Below are positions 17,167 to 26,848 of a stretch of DNA of 64,000 bases, piece after piece; within the stretch, counting starts at the first letter, position 1; each line of letters opens with the position of its first letter. The notes under the pieces were generated by a model. That model was given only the letters and a program-made list of their open reading frames with translations. It was not told the DNA's origin and ran no database searches. This DNA is from Mesorhizobium sp. B2-1-8 (GTDB lineage Bacteria > Pseudomonadota > Alphaproteobacteria > Rhizobiales > Rhizobiaceae), in NCBI RefSeq assembly GCF_006442545.2, contig NZ_CP083952.1, positions 5,867,501 to 5,931,500 on the forward strand, read 5' to 3'. The position numbers and the translations under genes were made by a program.

Positions 17167-18523
17167 TACGACATGTGGCCACGGGACGACTTGACGGACT
17201 CACCGGTAGGTTTAATTTGGTGATCGTTCTCATGTGCCTAGCCGTCCTTCCCTGTGGCTTGGTTGCATCAACGGCGGTGATTCGGGAAAATCACCGCCGT
17301 TTGCATTCAGATAGAAAACCCAGCTAGCAACCCTAAATTTCCTTTGGTGCGCGGTTCCGTTCCACTACCGCCAGCAGATTGTACAGATGGTTTTCAATGA
17401 GCAGCAGGGTTGCGGGCTTCCCGCATACCACAGCAGCCATAGCGAAGCCGCCCATCAGTCCCAAGACGGTTCCAAAAATAGTTCCTGGTGCCGCAATGTG
17501 ACAAGCTGGCGTGCCGCTTTGAATGGCACCTGGGCCATGACCATGCTGGAAGACAAACCGATCCGCCAGAGATAGTCTCAACTCCATACTGCGACACTCG
17601 CGCCCGCGATTGCTACCAACCACGATTTAATCAGCTTGCGCTAAAGTGGCTCCGAGGCATGGCTGTTTTCGCTCCCCTTTGGATCAAACCGTTGAATACC
17701 GTTGAGGCCCTCGCTCGGAAGGAACTGTTTAGTCCCGGCATCGGCAAGCGCTCCACGCCATTCTTTCTACTTTGGAGCAAATGGCAGACCAACTCAACTA
17801 TTCGTTGATGCGCTTTTGCATCGGAGTGGACGACGGGTCGATGCCTTTGCCGAGCCTGTCGAACTGCTTCTTCTAGGTGCCTGAAGTGGTCTGGCCTAAG
17901 TCGCCCATCGGCTGCTTAAGATTGCGCTTTATGGTGGAGAGGTCGGCGCTTATCGAGATTAAGAGGTTGTCTGTCTTATCCCCCATCACCTCAACGGCCA
18001 TCCTGCTCGAGCAGGCCGGCCCATGCCGCTTTGTTCGGCATGGCGCGGATAGGCCTTCGTGCGGCAAGCAGGCTGGCGCGACGTAAGGATCCGAGAAGTC
18101 GTAGCGCGCCGCGTACCGCGGCCCCGCAATCCTGCTAGCGAAACTTCGCATTTCCGGACACTTCAAATAGTCAGCGATACGCCGCCGCCCAGCCGCGGGC
18201 ACGGCACGGGCGAGAGCTTAGGCCATGATGCGCGCGCTGATGGTTGTGACCGCGTTGATAACAGCTGCTGGTTGGCGGCCACCACGGCGCCCATCTCGAC
18301 ACTGCCGGCAGGCGCTCGGCGTGGTGCAAGGATGTCCCCATCCACTTCTTCGTCGGCGGCGCCGAGGACTGCTTTCGGCACCATGGTCGATCTGCCGGCC
18401 CAACTAGAAGGCCACAGCGATCGACAAGCAACTGGTCTTGCACACGCCCTCCTGCGGGCGGTGCGTTGTGAGCGCTGGCATCCACTCGATTCTTGCTGAA
18501 ATTCCGGCTAGCTTGGGCGACAG

Positions 18524-19012
18524 ATGGCTCAGTTCTGGTCGGTGAATCACCATAAGACCGCCAGTCAAGAGATTGATAGGCAGCACCTTTGGTCCCCCAA
18601 GACCAAGAGCAATGGCGCGCGAAATGAGGTCTACAACAATATGGGCCGTGCGACGCCCGGCGACCGATCAATTGGCTATATGGGCAGGATAGCGGAATTC
18701 GCCTTCACCGCTCCGAAACCAATGGAGTTCGGAGACACCGGAACTTTTTGGAATCACGAGGGTGATTTCTGCCGACCTTTTGGATACCACATTCCTTCGA
18801 TCCTTCCCAAATCGACAACAGCGAGTCTCGGCCCGCTGCTGCCGAGGCGATATTCGCCAACTCAACAATCAGAAAGCCTATCTGACAAGCTTTCCACGGA
18901 AGAAATACACATTGAAAATGGCGGCCTCATTTTTCAAAATCAGGATGATTTCGAAGCCGGCGCGTCGCTCACGGTCCTCAAGGCGAGAATTCTAAGAGAC
19001 GTTCAACAATGA
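18524..19012 (+). pseudogene. Decayed HNH-endonuclease-type restriction gene
   Basis: The reading starts MAQFWSVNHHKTASQEID and continues LWSPKTKSNGARNEVYNNM, then RIAEFAFTAPKPMEFGDTG. This is the N-terminal signature of a family annotated as HNH endonucleases (usually W-x-VNHKQTF-x-QE ... LWSPK ... NM ... PGD). Residues between PGD and GYMGRIAEF appear deleted. After LGPLLPRRYSPTQQ the expected NQKAYL segment is found only in another frame (about 18870-18890), so there is at least one frameshift. The nuclease domain is not seen. Confidence 0.5.
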
Positions 19013-20223
19013 CCCAGCACGCAGAAAACGCTCGAATTCTCATGTACAGCCACGACACGTTCGGGCTCGGCCACTTGCAGCGCTGCCGGACTATCGCGCA
19101 TTCGCTGGTCGAGGATTTCCGCGGACTTCAGGTGCTTATCATTTCGGGTGCGACTATCGCTGGCGCCTTCGACTACCGCGCCCGTGTCGATTTCGTGAAG
19201 ATCCCCAGCGTCATCAAGTTGCGCAACGGCGAATACACCTCGCTGGAAAAGGATATCGATCTGCATGAGACGCTGAGGCTGCGCCAGTCGATCATCCGCC
19301 ACACAGCCGAGACCTTCCGGCCGGATATCTTCATCGTCGACAAGGAACCGCTCGGCCTGCGCGGTGAAATTGAGGATACGCTGTCCTACCTCAAGACGCG
19401 GGGCACCACGCTGGTGCTTGGCCTGCGCGAGGTGATGGATGCGCCGCACCTGCTTGAAGCAGAGTGGGCGCGCAGGGATGTGATGCGCAAGATAGGCCTG
19501 TTCTACGACAAGGTCTGGGCCTATGGGCCGCCGGATTTCTACGATCCGTTGACCGGCTTGGATGTGCCGCCGGCTGTCAGGGCAAAGATGAGTTTCGTCG
19601 GTTTCCTGCAACGGAGCCTGCAGCGGAACGAGTTGCCCGGCCACCGGCCCGAGGGCGACTATATCCTCATTACCACCGGTGGCGGCGGCGACGGTGCCGA
19701 ATTGATTCACGACGTCATCGATGCCTATCAGCAGGATCCGCGATTGCAGCACAGGGCGCTGATCGTGCTTGGGCCTTACATGCCGGCGCGCAAGCGCAAC
19801 AAGCTGCTCAAGAAGGGGTCCAAGATCCCCTACATCAAGATCATCGAGTTCGACAACCGCATGGAAGACCTGATTGCCGGCGCCAAGGCGGTAGTGGCGA
19901 TGGGCGGTTACAACACCTATTGCGAGATATTATCTTTCGACAAGCCGGCGCTGATCGTGCCGCGCATCGAGCCCCGCCAGGAACAACTGATCCGCGCTCG
20001 GCGCGCAGCCGAACTCGGCCTCATCGAGATGCTTTTGCCGGAGGAAGCCAAGGACTCCCAGCGGTTTGCCAATGCACTAGTGGCGCTGCCGGGCCGGTCC
20101 CGCCCCTCACAGAGTAATCCGCATCTGACGCTGGAAGGGCTGCCTCATATTTCCGAGATTGTCGCGGAACTGCTCGCCCGGCGGGCCGGCCATCACCTTT
20201 CGGTCATTGAAGGAATCAACTGA
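19009..20223 (+). CDS. MurG-like glycosyltransferase (GT28 C-terminal fold)
   Basis: A 404-residue GT-B-type glycosyltransferase-like protein. The N-terminal half opens with a nucleotide-sugar-enzyme pattern, ILMYSHDTFGLGHLQRC, and the C-terminal half has the donor-binding GTGGGGDGAEL-like loop (TTGGGGDGAELIHDV) and AVVAMGGYNTYCEILSFDKP, which resembles the MurG/GT28 sugar-nucleotide pocket. No signal peptide or membrane helix, so it is cytoplasmic or peripheral. It begins a run of three glycosyltransferase genes and shares the GxGHLxR opening with the third one. The sugars transferred are unknown; a role in surface polysaccharide or glycolipid assembly is inferred from the neighbours. Confidence 0.75.
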   Translation: MTQHAENARILMYSHDTFGLGHLQRCRTIAHSLVEDFRGLQVLIISGATIAGAFDYRARVDFVKIPSVIKLRNGEYTSLEKDIDLHETLRLRQSIIRHTAETFRPDIFIVDKEPLGLRGEIEDTLSYLKTRGTTLVLGLREVMDAPHLLEAEWARRDVMRKIGLFYDKVWAYGPPDFYDPLTGLDVPPAVRAKMSFVGFLQRSLQRNELPGHRPEGDYILITTGGGGDGAELIHDVIDAYQQDPRLQHRALIVLGPYMPARKRNKLLKKGSKIPYIKIIEFDNRMEDLIAGAKAVVAMGGYNTYCEILSFDKPALIVPRIEPRQEQLIRARRAAELGLIEMLLPEEAKDSQRFANALVALPGRSRPSQSNPHLTLEGLPHISEIVAELLARRAGHHLSVIEGIN

Positions 20224-20224
20224 C

Positions 20225-21469
20225 TTGCAACATCGCAAGATCGTCGTGGTTCTGAAGGGCTATCCGCGGCTGTCGGAAACTTTTATCGCGCAGGAACTGC
20301 TCGGTCTGGAACGCGCGGGATTCGACTTGATACTCGTCGCGCTCAGGCGGCCCACCGACGCAAAACGCCACCCCGTGCATGACGAGATCAAAGCGCCCGT
20401 CCACTACCTGCCGGAATATCTGCACGACGAGCCGCTACGCGTGCTTCGCTCGCTGTTTGCTTATTTGCCGCGGCCGGGCTTCTGGCGCGCGCTCGGATCG
20501 CTGGCCGCCGATATCCCCCGCGACTTTACGCGCAATCGCGTACGCCGCTTCGGGCAAGCACTCGTGCTGGCGGCCGAATGGCCGGAAGATGCGGGATGGT
20601 TGCATGCACATTTCGTGCACACGCCGGCATCGGTGACGCGCTATGCCAGCCAGCTTCGTAGCCTGCCCTGGAGCTGCTCAGCCCATGCCAAGGACATCTG
20701 GACTTCGGCGGACTGGGATCTGGCTGGCAAACTTTCCTCGGCGCGCTGGACAGTCACCTGCACGAAGACCGGCTTCGATCGTCTGAAAAAGCTCGCCAAC
20801 GGCAACTCGTCTGTGCATCTGAGCTATCATGGGCTCGACCTTCATCGCTTCGGCAGTTTCGGCGAGGCGCGAAAACAGCATGACGGCTCGGAGCCGAGCG
20901 GACCGGTTGTCGTTCTGAGTGTCGGGCGCGCCGTCGAAAAGAAAGGTTACGATACCTTGCTGGAGGCCCTTGCCCTCTTGCCTGGCGATTTGGCCTGGCG
21001 TTTCGAGCATATCGGCGACGGCGAGGAACTGGAACGGCTCAAGGCGCTGGCGCAAAAGCTCGGCCTCGATGATCGCGTCTCTTGGAAAGGCGCGCTTGCG
21101 CAGGAGCAGGTGCTTGAGCACTACCGCTGCGCCGACATCTTCGCCCTGGCCTGCAGGATCACGGCAAATGGCGACCGGGACGGTCTGCCAAATGTTCTTG
21201 TGGAGGCAGCTAGCCAGCGGCTTGCCTGCGTGTCCACCGATGTTTCTGGTGTGCCGGAGCTTATATCGCCGGATGAAACCGGGCTGCTGGTACCGACCGG
21301 TAGCCCAATTGCCCTGGCACAAGCGCTGGAGCGCCTGATCCGTGATCCCGTGCTGCGCGCCCGCCTCGGCGACGCCGCAGAGCGGCATGTGCGCGGCAAT
21401 TTCGATCATATGGCGAGCATTGGACAGCTCAAGGAACTGTTCGAGCGCGAGTGGCGGGCCGCCGATTGA
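20225..21469 (+). CDS. GT4-family glycosyltransferase (WcaL/AmsK-like)
   Basis: A 414-residue GT-B glycosyltransferase. The N-terminal KGYPRLSETFIAQELLGLER is the hallmark of colanic-acid-type WcaL/AmsK transferases. The C-terminal GT4 domain has VGRAVEKKGYDTLLEAL and a donor site with DGLPNVLVEAASQRLACVST. No ATG is available near the expected N-terminus; the TTG at 20225 lies 1 nt after the previous stop with GAAGGA 11 nt upstream, and gives MQHRKIVVVLKGYPR. Its 3' end overlaps the next transferase gene. It should add a sugar to a lipid-linked oligosaccharide. Confidence 0.82.
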   Translation: MQHRKIVVVLKGYPRLSETFIAQELLGLERAGFDLILVALRRPTDAKRHPVHDEIKAPVHYLPEYLHDEPLRVLRSLFAYLPRPGFWRALGSLAADIPRDFTRNRVRRFGQALVLAAEWPEDAGWLHAHFVHTPASVTRYASQLRSLPWSCSAHAKDIWTSADWDLAGKLSSARWTVTCTKTGFDRLKKLANGNSSVHLSYHGLDLHRFGSFGEARKQHDGSEPSGPVVVLSVGRAVEKKGYDTLLEALALLPGDLAWRFEHIGDGEELERLKALAQKLGLDDRVSWKGALAQEQVLEHYRCADIFALACRITANGDRDGLPNVLVEAASQRLACVSTDVSGVPELISPDETGLLVPTGSPIALAQALERLIRDPVLRARLGDAAERHVRGNFDHMASIGQLKELFEREWRAAD

Positions 21470-22662
21470 AGCAGCTGCGTGCCTTCCTCTATGTCCAGCA
21501 CCTGCTCGGTATCGGCCATCTCGCACGCACCAGCCGCGTTGCGGCGGCTCTGGTCGATGACGGGTTTGACGTAACCGTCGTGACCGGCGGAGCTCCGGTC
21601 GCGGGGTTTCCGGGACTGGGAGTAAAATCTGTCACCCTGCCACCTGTTACCTCCGGCGATGAAGTATTTTCCGGACTTGTCGACCTGCAGGGCAAACCCA
21701 TCGACGATGATTTCAAGAAACGGCGTTCGGAGATGCTGCTGCAGGCATTCAGGGATTGCGGGCCTGATATCGTCATTGTCGAGGCGTTTCCATTTGGACG
21801 TCGGCAGATGCGTTTCGAACTCTTGCCGCTGATCGAGGCCATCGACGCAATGTCGCCCAGACCGCTGCTGGCGACGTCCGTCCGTGATATCCTTCAGGAG
21901 CGCGTCAAGCCGGGCCGAAATGAGGAAACGGTTGATCTTGTCAATAGGCATTTCGATCTGGTTATGGTCCACGGCGACCCGGCTTTCGCAACCATCGACA
22001 AGACATTTCCCCTGGCCGGGGCGATCAAGGCCGAGGTCACCTACACGGGGCTCGTTGCCGCGCCGTCGTCGCCCGCGGCCTCCGAGCGCTTCGACGTTCT
22101 GGTGTCAGTTGGCGGCGGAGCTGCCGGAAAGAGCCTTGTCAGCTCCACCATCGCAGCGGCGCGGAGTGCCAACAACGGTTGGAAATGGTGTTTGATCACC
22201 GGCCCAAACCTGCCGAAAGACGAGTTTGACGCGATCGCACGCGATGTCACGCCGGGCCTGTCGATCTTCCGGTTCCGCGAAGATTTCGCCAGCCTGCTGA
22301 CCGGCGCCCGCCTGTCAGTCTCGCAGGCTGGTTACAACACGGTCTGCGATGTCCTGCGCGCGGGTTGTCGCTCCCTGCTCGTCCCATTTGCAACCGGCGG
22401 GGAAACAGAACAAACGGTTCGCGCCCTGAGGCTAGAAGAACTCGGTCTTGCGACGGTTGTGATGGAAAGGGACTTAACGCCTGAAGGCTTGGCGCAAGCG
22501 ATCAAAGAGGCGCTTGTGGCACCGAGACCATCCGCGCATCGTCTCGATCTGGAAGGCGCCCGCCACTCGGCGCAAATCCTGCGCGAGCGGTATCGAACAT
22601 GGCCCGTAAAAAGGGGACCGGATTTCGGAAAAGTACATGATCAAACGGACGATGCATCCTAG
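21466..22662 (+). CDS. MurG-like glycosyltransferase, second copy
   Basis: A 398-residue GT-B protein related to the one at 19009: the opening RAFLYVQHLLGIGHLARTSR has the same GxGHLxR loop, and the C-terminal half has VSVGGGAAGKSLV and SVSQAGYNTVCDVLRAGCRS. A TTG at 21466 overlaps the upstream TGA (TTGA) and puts the first strand at the normal position; a GTG at 21451 is the alternative. The stop codon lies at the edge of a palindromic repeat. With the two preceding genes it forms a three-gene, overlapping operon. Acceptor and donor are unknown. Confidence 0.75.
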   Translation: MKQLRAFLYVQHLLGIGHLARTSRVAAALVDDGFDVTVVTGGAPVAGFPGLGVKSVTLPPVTSGDEVFSGLVDLQGKPIDDDFKKRRSEMLLQAFRDCGPDIVIVEAFPFGRRQMRFELLPLIEAIDAMSPRPLLATSVRDILQERVKPGRNEETVDLVNRHFDLVMVHGDPAFATIDKTFPLAGAIKAEVTYTGLVAAPSSPAASERFDVLVSVGGGAAGKSLVSSTIAAARSANNGWKWCLITGPNLPKDEFDAIARDVTPGLSIFRFREDFASLLTGARLSVSQAGYNTVCDVLRAGCRSLLVPFATGGETEQTVRALRLEELGLATVVMERDLTPEGLAQAIKEALVAPRPSAHRLDLEGARHSAQILRERYRTWPVKRGPDFGKVHDQTDDAS

Positions 22663-22784
22663 AACGGTTTATCGTTTCACGGAAACGCAGAACCGCTCTA
22701 TCTCGTGCGACGCGGTTCAAGCCGTTGTTTTTATGTATGTCGTAGTCCCAAAACCGCTACGCAATTTTTGGGCGAAATGCATTA
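22661..22784. repeat. Intergenic palindromic repeat, copy 2
   Basis: Two adjoining dyads: AGAACGGTTTATCGTTTC paired imperfectly with GGAAACGCAGAACCGCTCT (22661-22699), then a longer one whose arms include CCCAAAA / TTTTTGGG and ATGTATGTCG / CGAAATGCAT (22732-22782). The second half resembles the copy at 16631. The convergent genes on both sides have their stop codons inside its edges, so it may also serve as a bidirectional transcription end. Confidence 0.65.
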
Positions 22785-23456
22785 GACAGTTCCGATCAGC
22801 ATGAAGCGCGTATAATTTTTTGTCGGCAGTTCGCCGGAGAACCGCACCTGCCGTAGCGCCGCCATTGCTTCGAAGGCTGCCAGCGAAGCCACGCAGTTGA
22901 CGTGCGTCGGCTCGCTGAAATAATCGTTCGATTGCAGCAGAACATTCGTGCCCAGCGGAAGCAGAGCAAGCCAGGCGCGCAGATCGGCTATATGTTCGCA
23001 GCTCGTATTGACCGTCAGGTCGGGCCGCTCGGCCGCATAGTCGAGTGCATACATATCTGCCGTCAGCGCCCGGAACCGGTCGCCGGCTTCCCGATTGAGG
23101 GTCCGGGCGACGGGCGCGACTTCGGGATCGATGTCGATGCTATCGACCGCCGCGATGTCGAAGCGGGCATCGTTGAAAAGCATTGCCGGCAACACGCCAT
23201 ACCAACCACCCAGAACCCATATGCGCCCGAACCGGCCGCCGCAGCTTTCGAACAGCCTATCGAGCGCCCACATCTTGCAGGCGACCTGTTTGTGATTGAA
23301 GGCGTTGGCGATATCGGCGTTCGGGTGCTTGGCGATGACGCGCGCCAGCCCTGCCACGAGAGGGTTTTTGACATAGGCCGCAATTCCTCGGGTGAGGTCC
23401 AAGGCTTGCTCGTGCCCGTCCATGCCGGCATTGCGCGGTTGCGTGACATCCATCAT
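22782..23456 (-). CDS. Class I SAM-methyltransferase-like protein
   Basis: A 224-residue soluble protein with a Rossmann-type methyltransferase outline: the glycine loop IWVLGGWYGVLPAML, an acidic strand end VDSIDIDPEV, and a later PDLTVNTSCEHIADLRAW in the motif where substrate or catalysis residues lie. It has no recognisable target-specific domain. The ATG at 23456 is preceded by AAGGCG and is preferred over a GTG at 23489. It is transcribed towards the glycosyltransferase operon and ends in the repeat at 22661-22784. Its substrate may be a sugar of the local polysaccharide, but that is a guess from position. Confidence 0.6.
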   Translation of the reverse strand: MMDVTQPRNAGMDGHEQALDLTRGIAAYVKNPLVAGLARVIAKHPNADIANAFNHKQVACKMWALDRLFESCGGRFGRIWVLGGWYGVLPAMLFNDARFDIAAVDSIDIDPEVAPVARTLNREAGDRFRALTADMYALDYAAERPDLTVNTSCEHIADLRAWLALLPLGTNVLLQSNDYFSEPTHVNCVASLAAFEAMAALRQVRFSGELPTKNYTRFMLIGTV

Positions 23457-23629
23457 ATTCGCCTTGTATGTTGGGATTTCGGGCGACACAACGCAATCTT
23501 GCTGAGCGCAGCACTACTTCCGTGCACTGCAGCTTCGAGCTTGTCATTGGCGACGAAGAAATTGCCGATACGCCATTCGCCAGCAGGTGCTTTTGCATCC
23601 ATCCTTCCAACTGAGGTCCACAGTCGCAT

Positions 23630-26344
23630 ATGGAACCCAGCCTAGCCCGCTATATCTGGATGCACACCAAGAAGCAGCAGGTCTGGATATTGCTGATCGT
23701 CGTGCTCTCGATGATCCCGTATTTCATGTCCTTCAACTTGCCGAAGCTCATCGTCAACGGCCCGATCCAAGGCCGCGGCTTCGAGCAACCCGGCGCGACC
23801 CTGCCTTTCATGAGGTTGCACTATAACCTGCCGTTTATTGGCGAGGTCCTGTTCTTCTCCGGTTTTCAGCTCGGCCGCAAGGCGACGCTGCTTGCCCTGA
23901 GCATCGTGTTCCTCTTGCTGGTCGTCATCAACGGCCTGTTCAAACTCTACATCAACACCTACAAGGGCCGTCTCGGCGAACGCATGCTGCGGCGTATCCG
24001 CTTCGATCTGGTCGATCGTGTGCTGCGGTTTCCGCCGATTTACTTCAAGCGGGTGAAATCCGCCGAAGTGGCGACCATGGTGAAGGACGAGGTCGAGCCC
24101 TTGGGCGGCTTCATCGGCGATGCCTTCCTGCAGCCGGTGCTGCTCGGCGGCCAGGCGCTGACGGCCATGCTGTTCATCATGGTCCAGAACGTCTGGCTCG
24201 GAATGATAGCGGTCGTGATCGTGGTGATCCAGATCGTGCTCATCCCGCGAATGCGGCGGCGGCTACTCGTGCTCGGGCGCCAACGACAATTGACGGCGCG
24301 CGCGCTTTCGGGCCGGGTTGGCGAAATCGTCGACGGCATCGGCGCGGTTCACGTCCACGATACGTCAAACTACGAGCGCGCCGACATAGCTGCCCGGCTC
24401 GGGCTCATCTTCAAGATCCGCTTCGATCTTTACCAATGGAAATTCATGGTAAAGTTCCTCAACAATTTTCTCGCGCAGCTCACGCCCTTTCTGTTCTACA
24501 TGATCGGCGGGTATCTGGTCATCGGGGGCCGGCTGGACGTCGGCCAACTCGTGGCCGTGATCGGCGCCTACAAGGACTTGCCCGGACCGATGAAGGAACT
24601 GATCGACTGGGATCAGGATCGGCAGGATGTCCAGGTCAAATATCAACAGGTCGTTGAACAGTTTACCGTCGATGACATCATTGCGCCGGGAATCGGAGCA
24701 CTGACGATCGACGATCCCGGTCCGATGACAAACCCGCTGTCGGCGGTCGGTCTGTCCATGGCAGACGATGGCGGTTCAATGCTCCTCAACCGTATCTCCA
24801 TGCAGGTCAAGCCGGCTGAGACGGTGGCGCTGGTAAGCACCCCAACAGGTGGAGCGGAGGCGCTAGCAGAAGCCTTCGCGCGGCTGAACTGGCCGGACAG
24901 TGGAAGGGTCACTTCGGGCACCGACGACCTGCTTGAACTCCCGGAAGCGGTGACCGGCCGGCGCATGTCCTATGCCTCGTCGGATGTTTTCCTGTTCCAG
25001 GCAAGCCTCCGCGATAACCTGCTCTACGGGTTGAAACATGCGCCGCTGACACAGGTGACTTATGACGGTGCCGCGGCAGACCAGCACCGCTGGAACATTG
25101 ACGAGGCGCGTCGGTCGGGCAATCCGGATCTCGACATCCACAGCGACTGGATCAACTATGCTTCCGCCGGGGCTACCGGACCGCACGACCTCTTTGAAGC
25201 CGTGCGCCGGGTGCTCGACGCGGTTCTTCTGTCGCGCGACATTCTGGATCTTGGCTTGCGCTCTTCGGCCGACCTCACGCGTCACACGAAGCTTGCCGGG
25301 CGGATCGTCGAACTGCGTGCAGCGCTGCGAACCCGGCTAGAACAGGAAGGGCTGCGCGAACTGGTGGTTCCTTTCGAGCCGGGCGCTTACAACACGGAAG
25401 CGACGATCGGCCAGAACCTGCTTTTCGGCGCGGCCGCCGGCCCCGAACTGGCCGACAAGGCTCTGGCGGCCAATCCCTATTTTGCTTCCGTGCTGAAGCA
25501 AGCCGGCCTCGACCGCACGCTCTACGAAATGGGCATGGAGATCGCCGAACAGGCGATCGAGCTGTTTGCCGACCTGCCGCCCGATCACCAATTCCTTCAG
25601 CAGCTCGCCTTCATGAGCGCCGAAGAGATCCCCACCTACGAGACCTTGCTGCAGCGGCTCAAGAACCGTCCCTACGAGGCGGTTTCGGAGGCCGACCGCG
25701 CCATGATTATCACCTTGAGCTTTGCCTATATCGAGCCCCGGCACCGCTTCGGCCTGCTGACCGGCGAGCTGATGAGCAAGATCGTCGCCGCACGCAACCA
25801 GTTCTATGAAAACCTGCCGTCCGAGCTGCAAAACGCGATCGAACGGTATGATCCTGCCAAATACATTGCCGCGGCGACCGTCATGGACAATGTCCTGTTC
25901 GGGCGTGTAGGTAACAACCATCCCGACGCGCCGGACCGCATACGCTCCATCGTCTATGAAATTCTTGACGAGCTGGGGCTTTATGCCGAGCTTCTGGATG
26001 TCGGCCTGGATTTCAACGTCGGCGCCGGCGGCAGGCGGCTGACCGCTGGGCAGCGACAGAAGCTCGATGTTGCCCGGGCCCTGCTCAAACGTCCCGATTT
26101 TCTCATTCTCAACCGGCCGCTGTCGGCGCTCGATCAGCGCATTCAGGACAAGGTGCTGCGAAACGTGCTCGAGGAGGCCAGACGCGACAGCCATTCGCCG
26201 GCAATTGTGTGGGTCGTGACGAGTCCGGCAATGGCGATAGGGTTCGATCGCGTTATCGTCTTTGACTCGGGTCAATTGGTGGAAGACGGTACACACGAGA
26301 CACTTTTGGCAGGGAACGGTATTTTCAAGGAACTTCTGTCATAG
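23630..26344 (+). CDS. ABC exporter-like protein with a degenerate, expanded ATPase domain
   Basis: A 904-residue protein. Residues 1-330 form an exporter-type six-helix membrane domain. From about 370 there is an ABC ATPase fold, but every catalytic motif is altered: Walker A position reads VSTPTGGAEALAE (no Lys), the Q-loop is SYASSDVFLF (no Gln), the signature is LTAGQRQKLDVARAL, Walker B is DFLILNRPLSALD (no Asp-Glu) and the switch His is Ser in VVTSPAMA. About 290 residues are inserted between Q-loop and signature. A motif normally seen once occurs three times: SLRDNLLYG, TIGQNLLFG, TVMDNVLFG (about 459, 592, 750). The reading frame is long and unbroken, so this looks like a functional non-hydrolysing or repurposed ABC protein. 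Confidence 0.8.
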   Translation: MEPSLARYIWMHTKKQQVWILLIVVLSMIPYFMSFNLPKLIVNGPIQGRGFEQPGATLPFMRLHYNLPFIGEVLFFSGFQLGRKATLLALSIVFLLLVVINGLFKLYINTYKGRLGERMLRRIRFDLVDRVLRFPPIYFKRVKSAEVATMVKDEVEPLGGFIGDAFLQPVLLGGQALTAMLFIMVQNVWLGMIAVVIVVIQIVLIPRMRRRLLVLGRQRQLTARALSGRVGEIVDGIGAVHVHDTSNYERADIAARLGLIFKIRFDLYQWKFMVKFLNNFLAQLTPFLFYMIGGYLVIGGRLDVGQLVAVIGAYKDLPGPMKELIDWDQDRQDVQVKYQQVVEQFTVDDIIAPGIGALTIDDPGPMTNPLSAVGLSMADDGGSMLLNRISMQVKPAETVALVSTPTGGAEALAEAFARLNWPDSGRVTSGTDDLLELPEAVTGRRMSYASSDVFLFQASLRDNLLYGLKHAPLTQVTYDGAAADQHRWNIDEARRSGNPDLDIHSDWINYASAGATGPHDLFEAVRRVLDAVLLSRDILDLGLRSSADLTRHTKLAGRIVELRAALRTRLEQEGLRELVVPFEPGAYNTEATIGQNLLFGAAAGPELADKALAANPYFASVLKQAGLDRTLYEMGMEIAEQAIELFADLPPDHQFLQQLAFMSAEEIPTYETLLQRLKNRPYEAVSEADRAMIITLSFAYIEPRHRFGLLTGELMSKIVAARNQFYENLPSELQNAIERYDPAKYIAAATVMDNVLFGRVGNNHPDAPDRIRSIVYEILDELGLYAELLDVGLDFNVGAGGRRLTAGQRQKLDVARALLKRPDFLILNRPLSALDQRIQDKVLRNVLEEARRDSHSPAIVWVVTSPAMAIGFDRVIVFDSGQLVEDGTHETLLAGNGIFKELLS

Positions 26345-26378
26345 TCTGGCAGACGCGAATTTAGGAAGGTTTGCGACA

Positions 26379-26825
26379 ATGCTGCTCAAGGATGAAGTTG
26401 GAATGCTGCAACGCGTTCCCTTGTTCTCTGGCATTGAGCCGGCAAAGCTCAAGCTGCTCGCGTTCACATCCGATCGCGTGAACTACGGCGCCGGCCAGAT
26501 TCTTTTCCGGCAGGGCGACGAGGCAGACGCCGCCTATGTCATCCTTTCAGGCAGGGCGGATATTCTGGTCGATTCCGACAGCGGGCCGATAAAAGTTGCC
26601 GAACTGCTGCCAAATTCGATCGTCGGCGAGATCGCCATATTGTGCAACAGCTCCCGCACTGCCACCGTCAGAGCGGCAAGTGATCTGGAGGCTTTGAGAA
26701 TCCGCAAGGATCATTTCCTGAGGCTTATGAAGGAATTCCCGGAAATGACGATCGAGATATTGCGGGTTCTTGCCGATCGGCTGAGCCATACGACCGCGGA
26801 TCTGATCGACGCACGAACCGCCTAG
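26379..26825 (+). CDS. Single-domain cyclic-nucleotide-binding protein
   Basis: A 148-residue Crp-type cNMP-binding domain with little else. Residues 10-125 have the beta-roll: VPLFSGIEPAKLKLLAF, GQILFRQGDEADAAYVILSG, and the phosphate-binding cassette region NSIVGEIAILCNSSRTATVRA, which keeps the Gly-Glu and Arg that contact cyclic phosphate. No helix-turn-helix follows, so it does not bind DNA by itself. ATG at 26379 has AGGAAGG 9 nt upstream. It starts 34 nt after the degenerate ABC gene and 23 nt before the MBL gene, so it probably regulates one of these proteins when cAMP or cGMP rises. Confidence 0.85.
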   Translation: MLLKDEVGMLQRVPLFSGIEPAKLKLLAFTSDRVNYGAGQILFRQGDEADAAYVILSGRADILVDSDSGPIKVAELLPNSIVGEIAILCNSSRTATVRAASDLEALRIRKDHFLRLMKEFPEMTIEILRVLADRLSHTTADLIDARTA

Positions 26826-26848
26826 AGCCACGATGGGCGAAAAGTAGT

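Larger units (their letters stand above)
16306..18523. other. Decayed region without intact genes
   Basis: About 2.2 kb with no convincing complete gene. It holds a palindromic repeat (16631-16678), a long dyad (16684-16726), a proline-racemase-family remnant (16864-17035), a transposase start and element-end repeats (17035-17166). Reading frames from 17333 to 18500 are short and mutually overlapping and I recognise none of them. A 96-codon minus-strand frame at 17333-17623 is the longest that does not look random, with a hydrophobic stretch near its centre, but nothing supports it as a gene. Confidence 0.6.

Noticed and set aside
17333..17623. 96-codon minus-strand reading in the decayed strip
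   Set aside because: It has a hydrophobic centre but no ribosome site, no neighbours and no recognisable motif; left unannotated.
18059..18671. Overlapping readings on both strands, 146 and 166 codons
   Set aside because: Both lack motifs, and their composition is that of non-coding GC-rich DNA.
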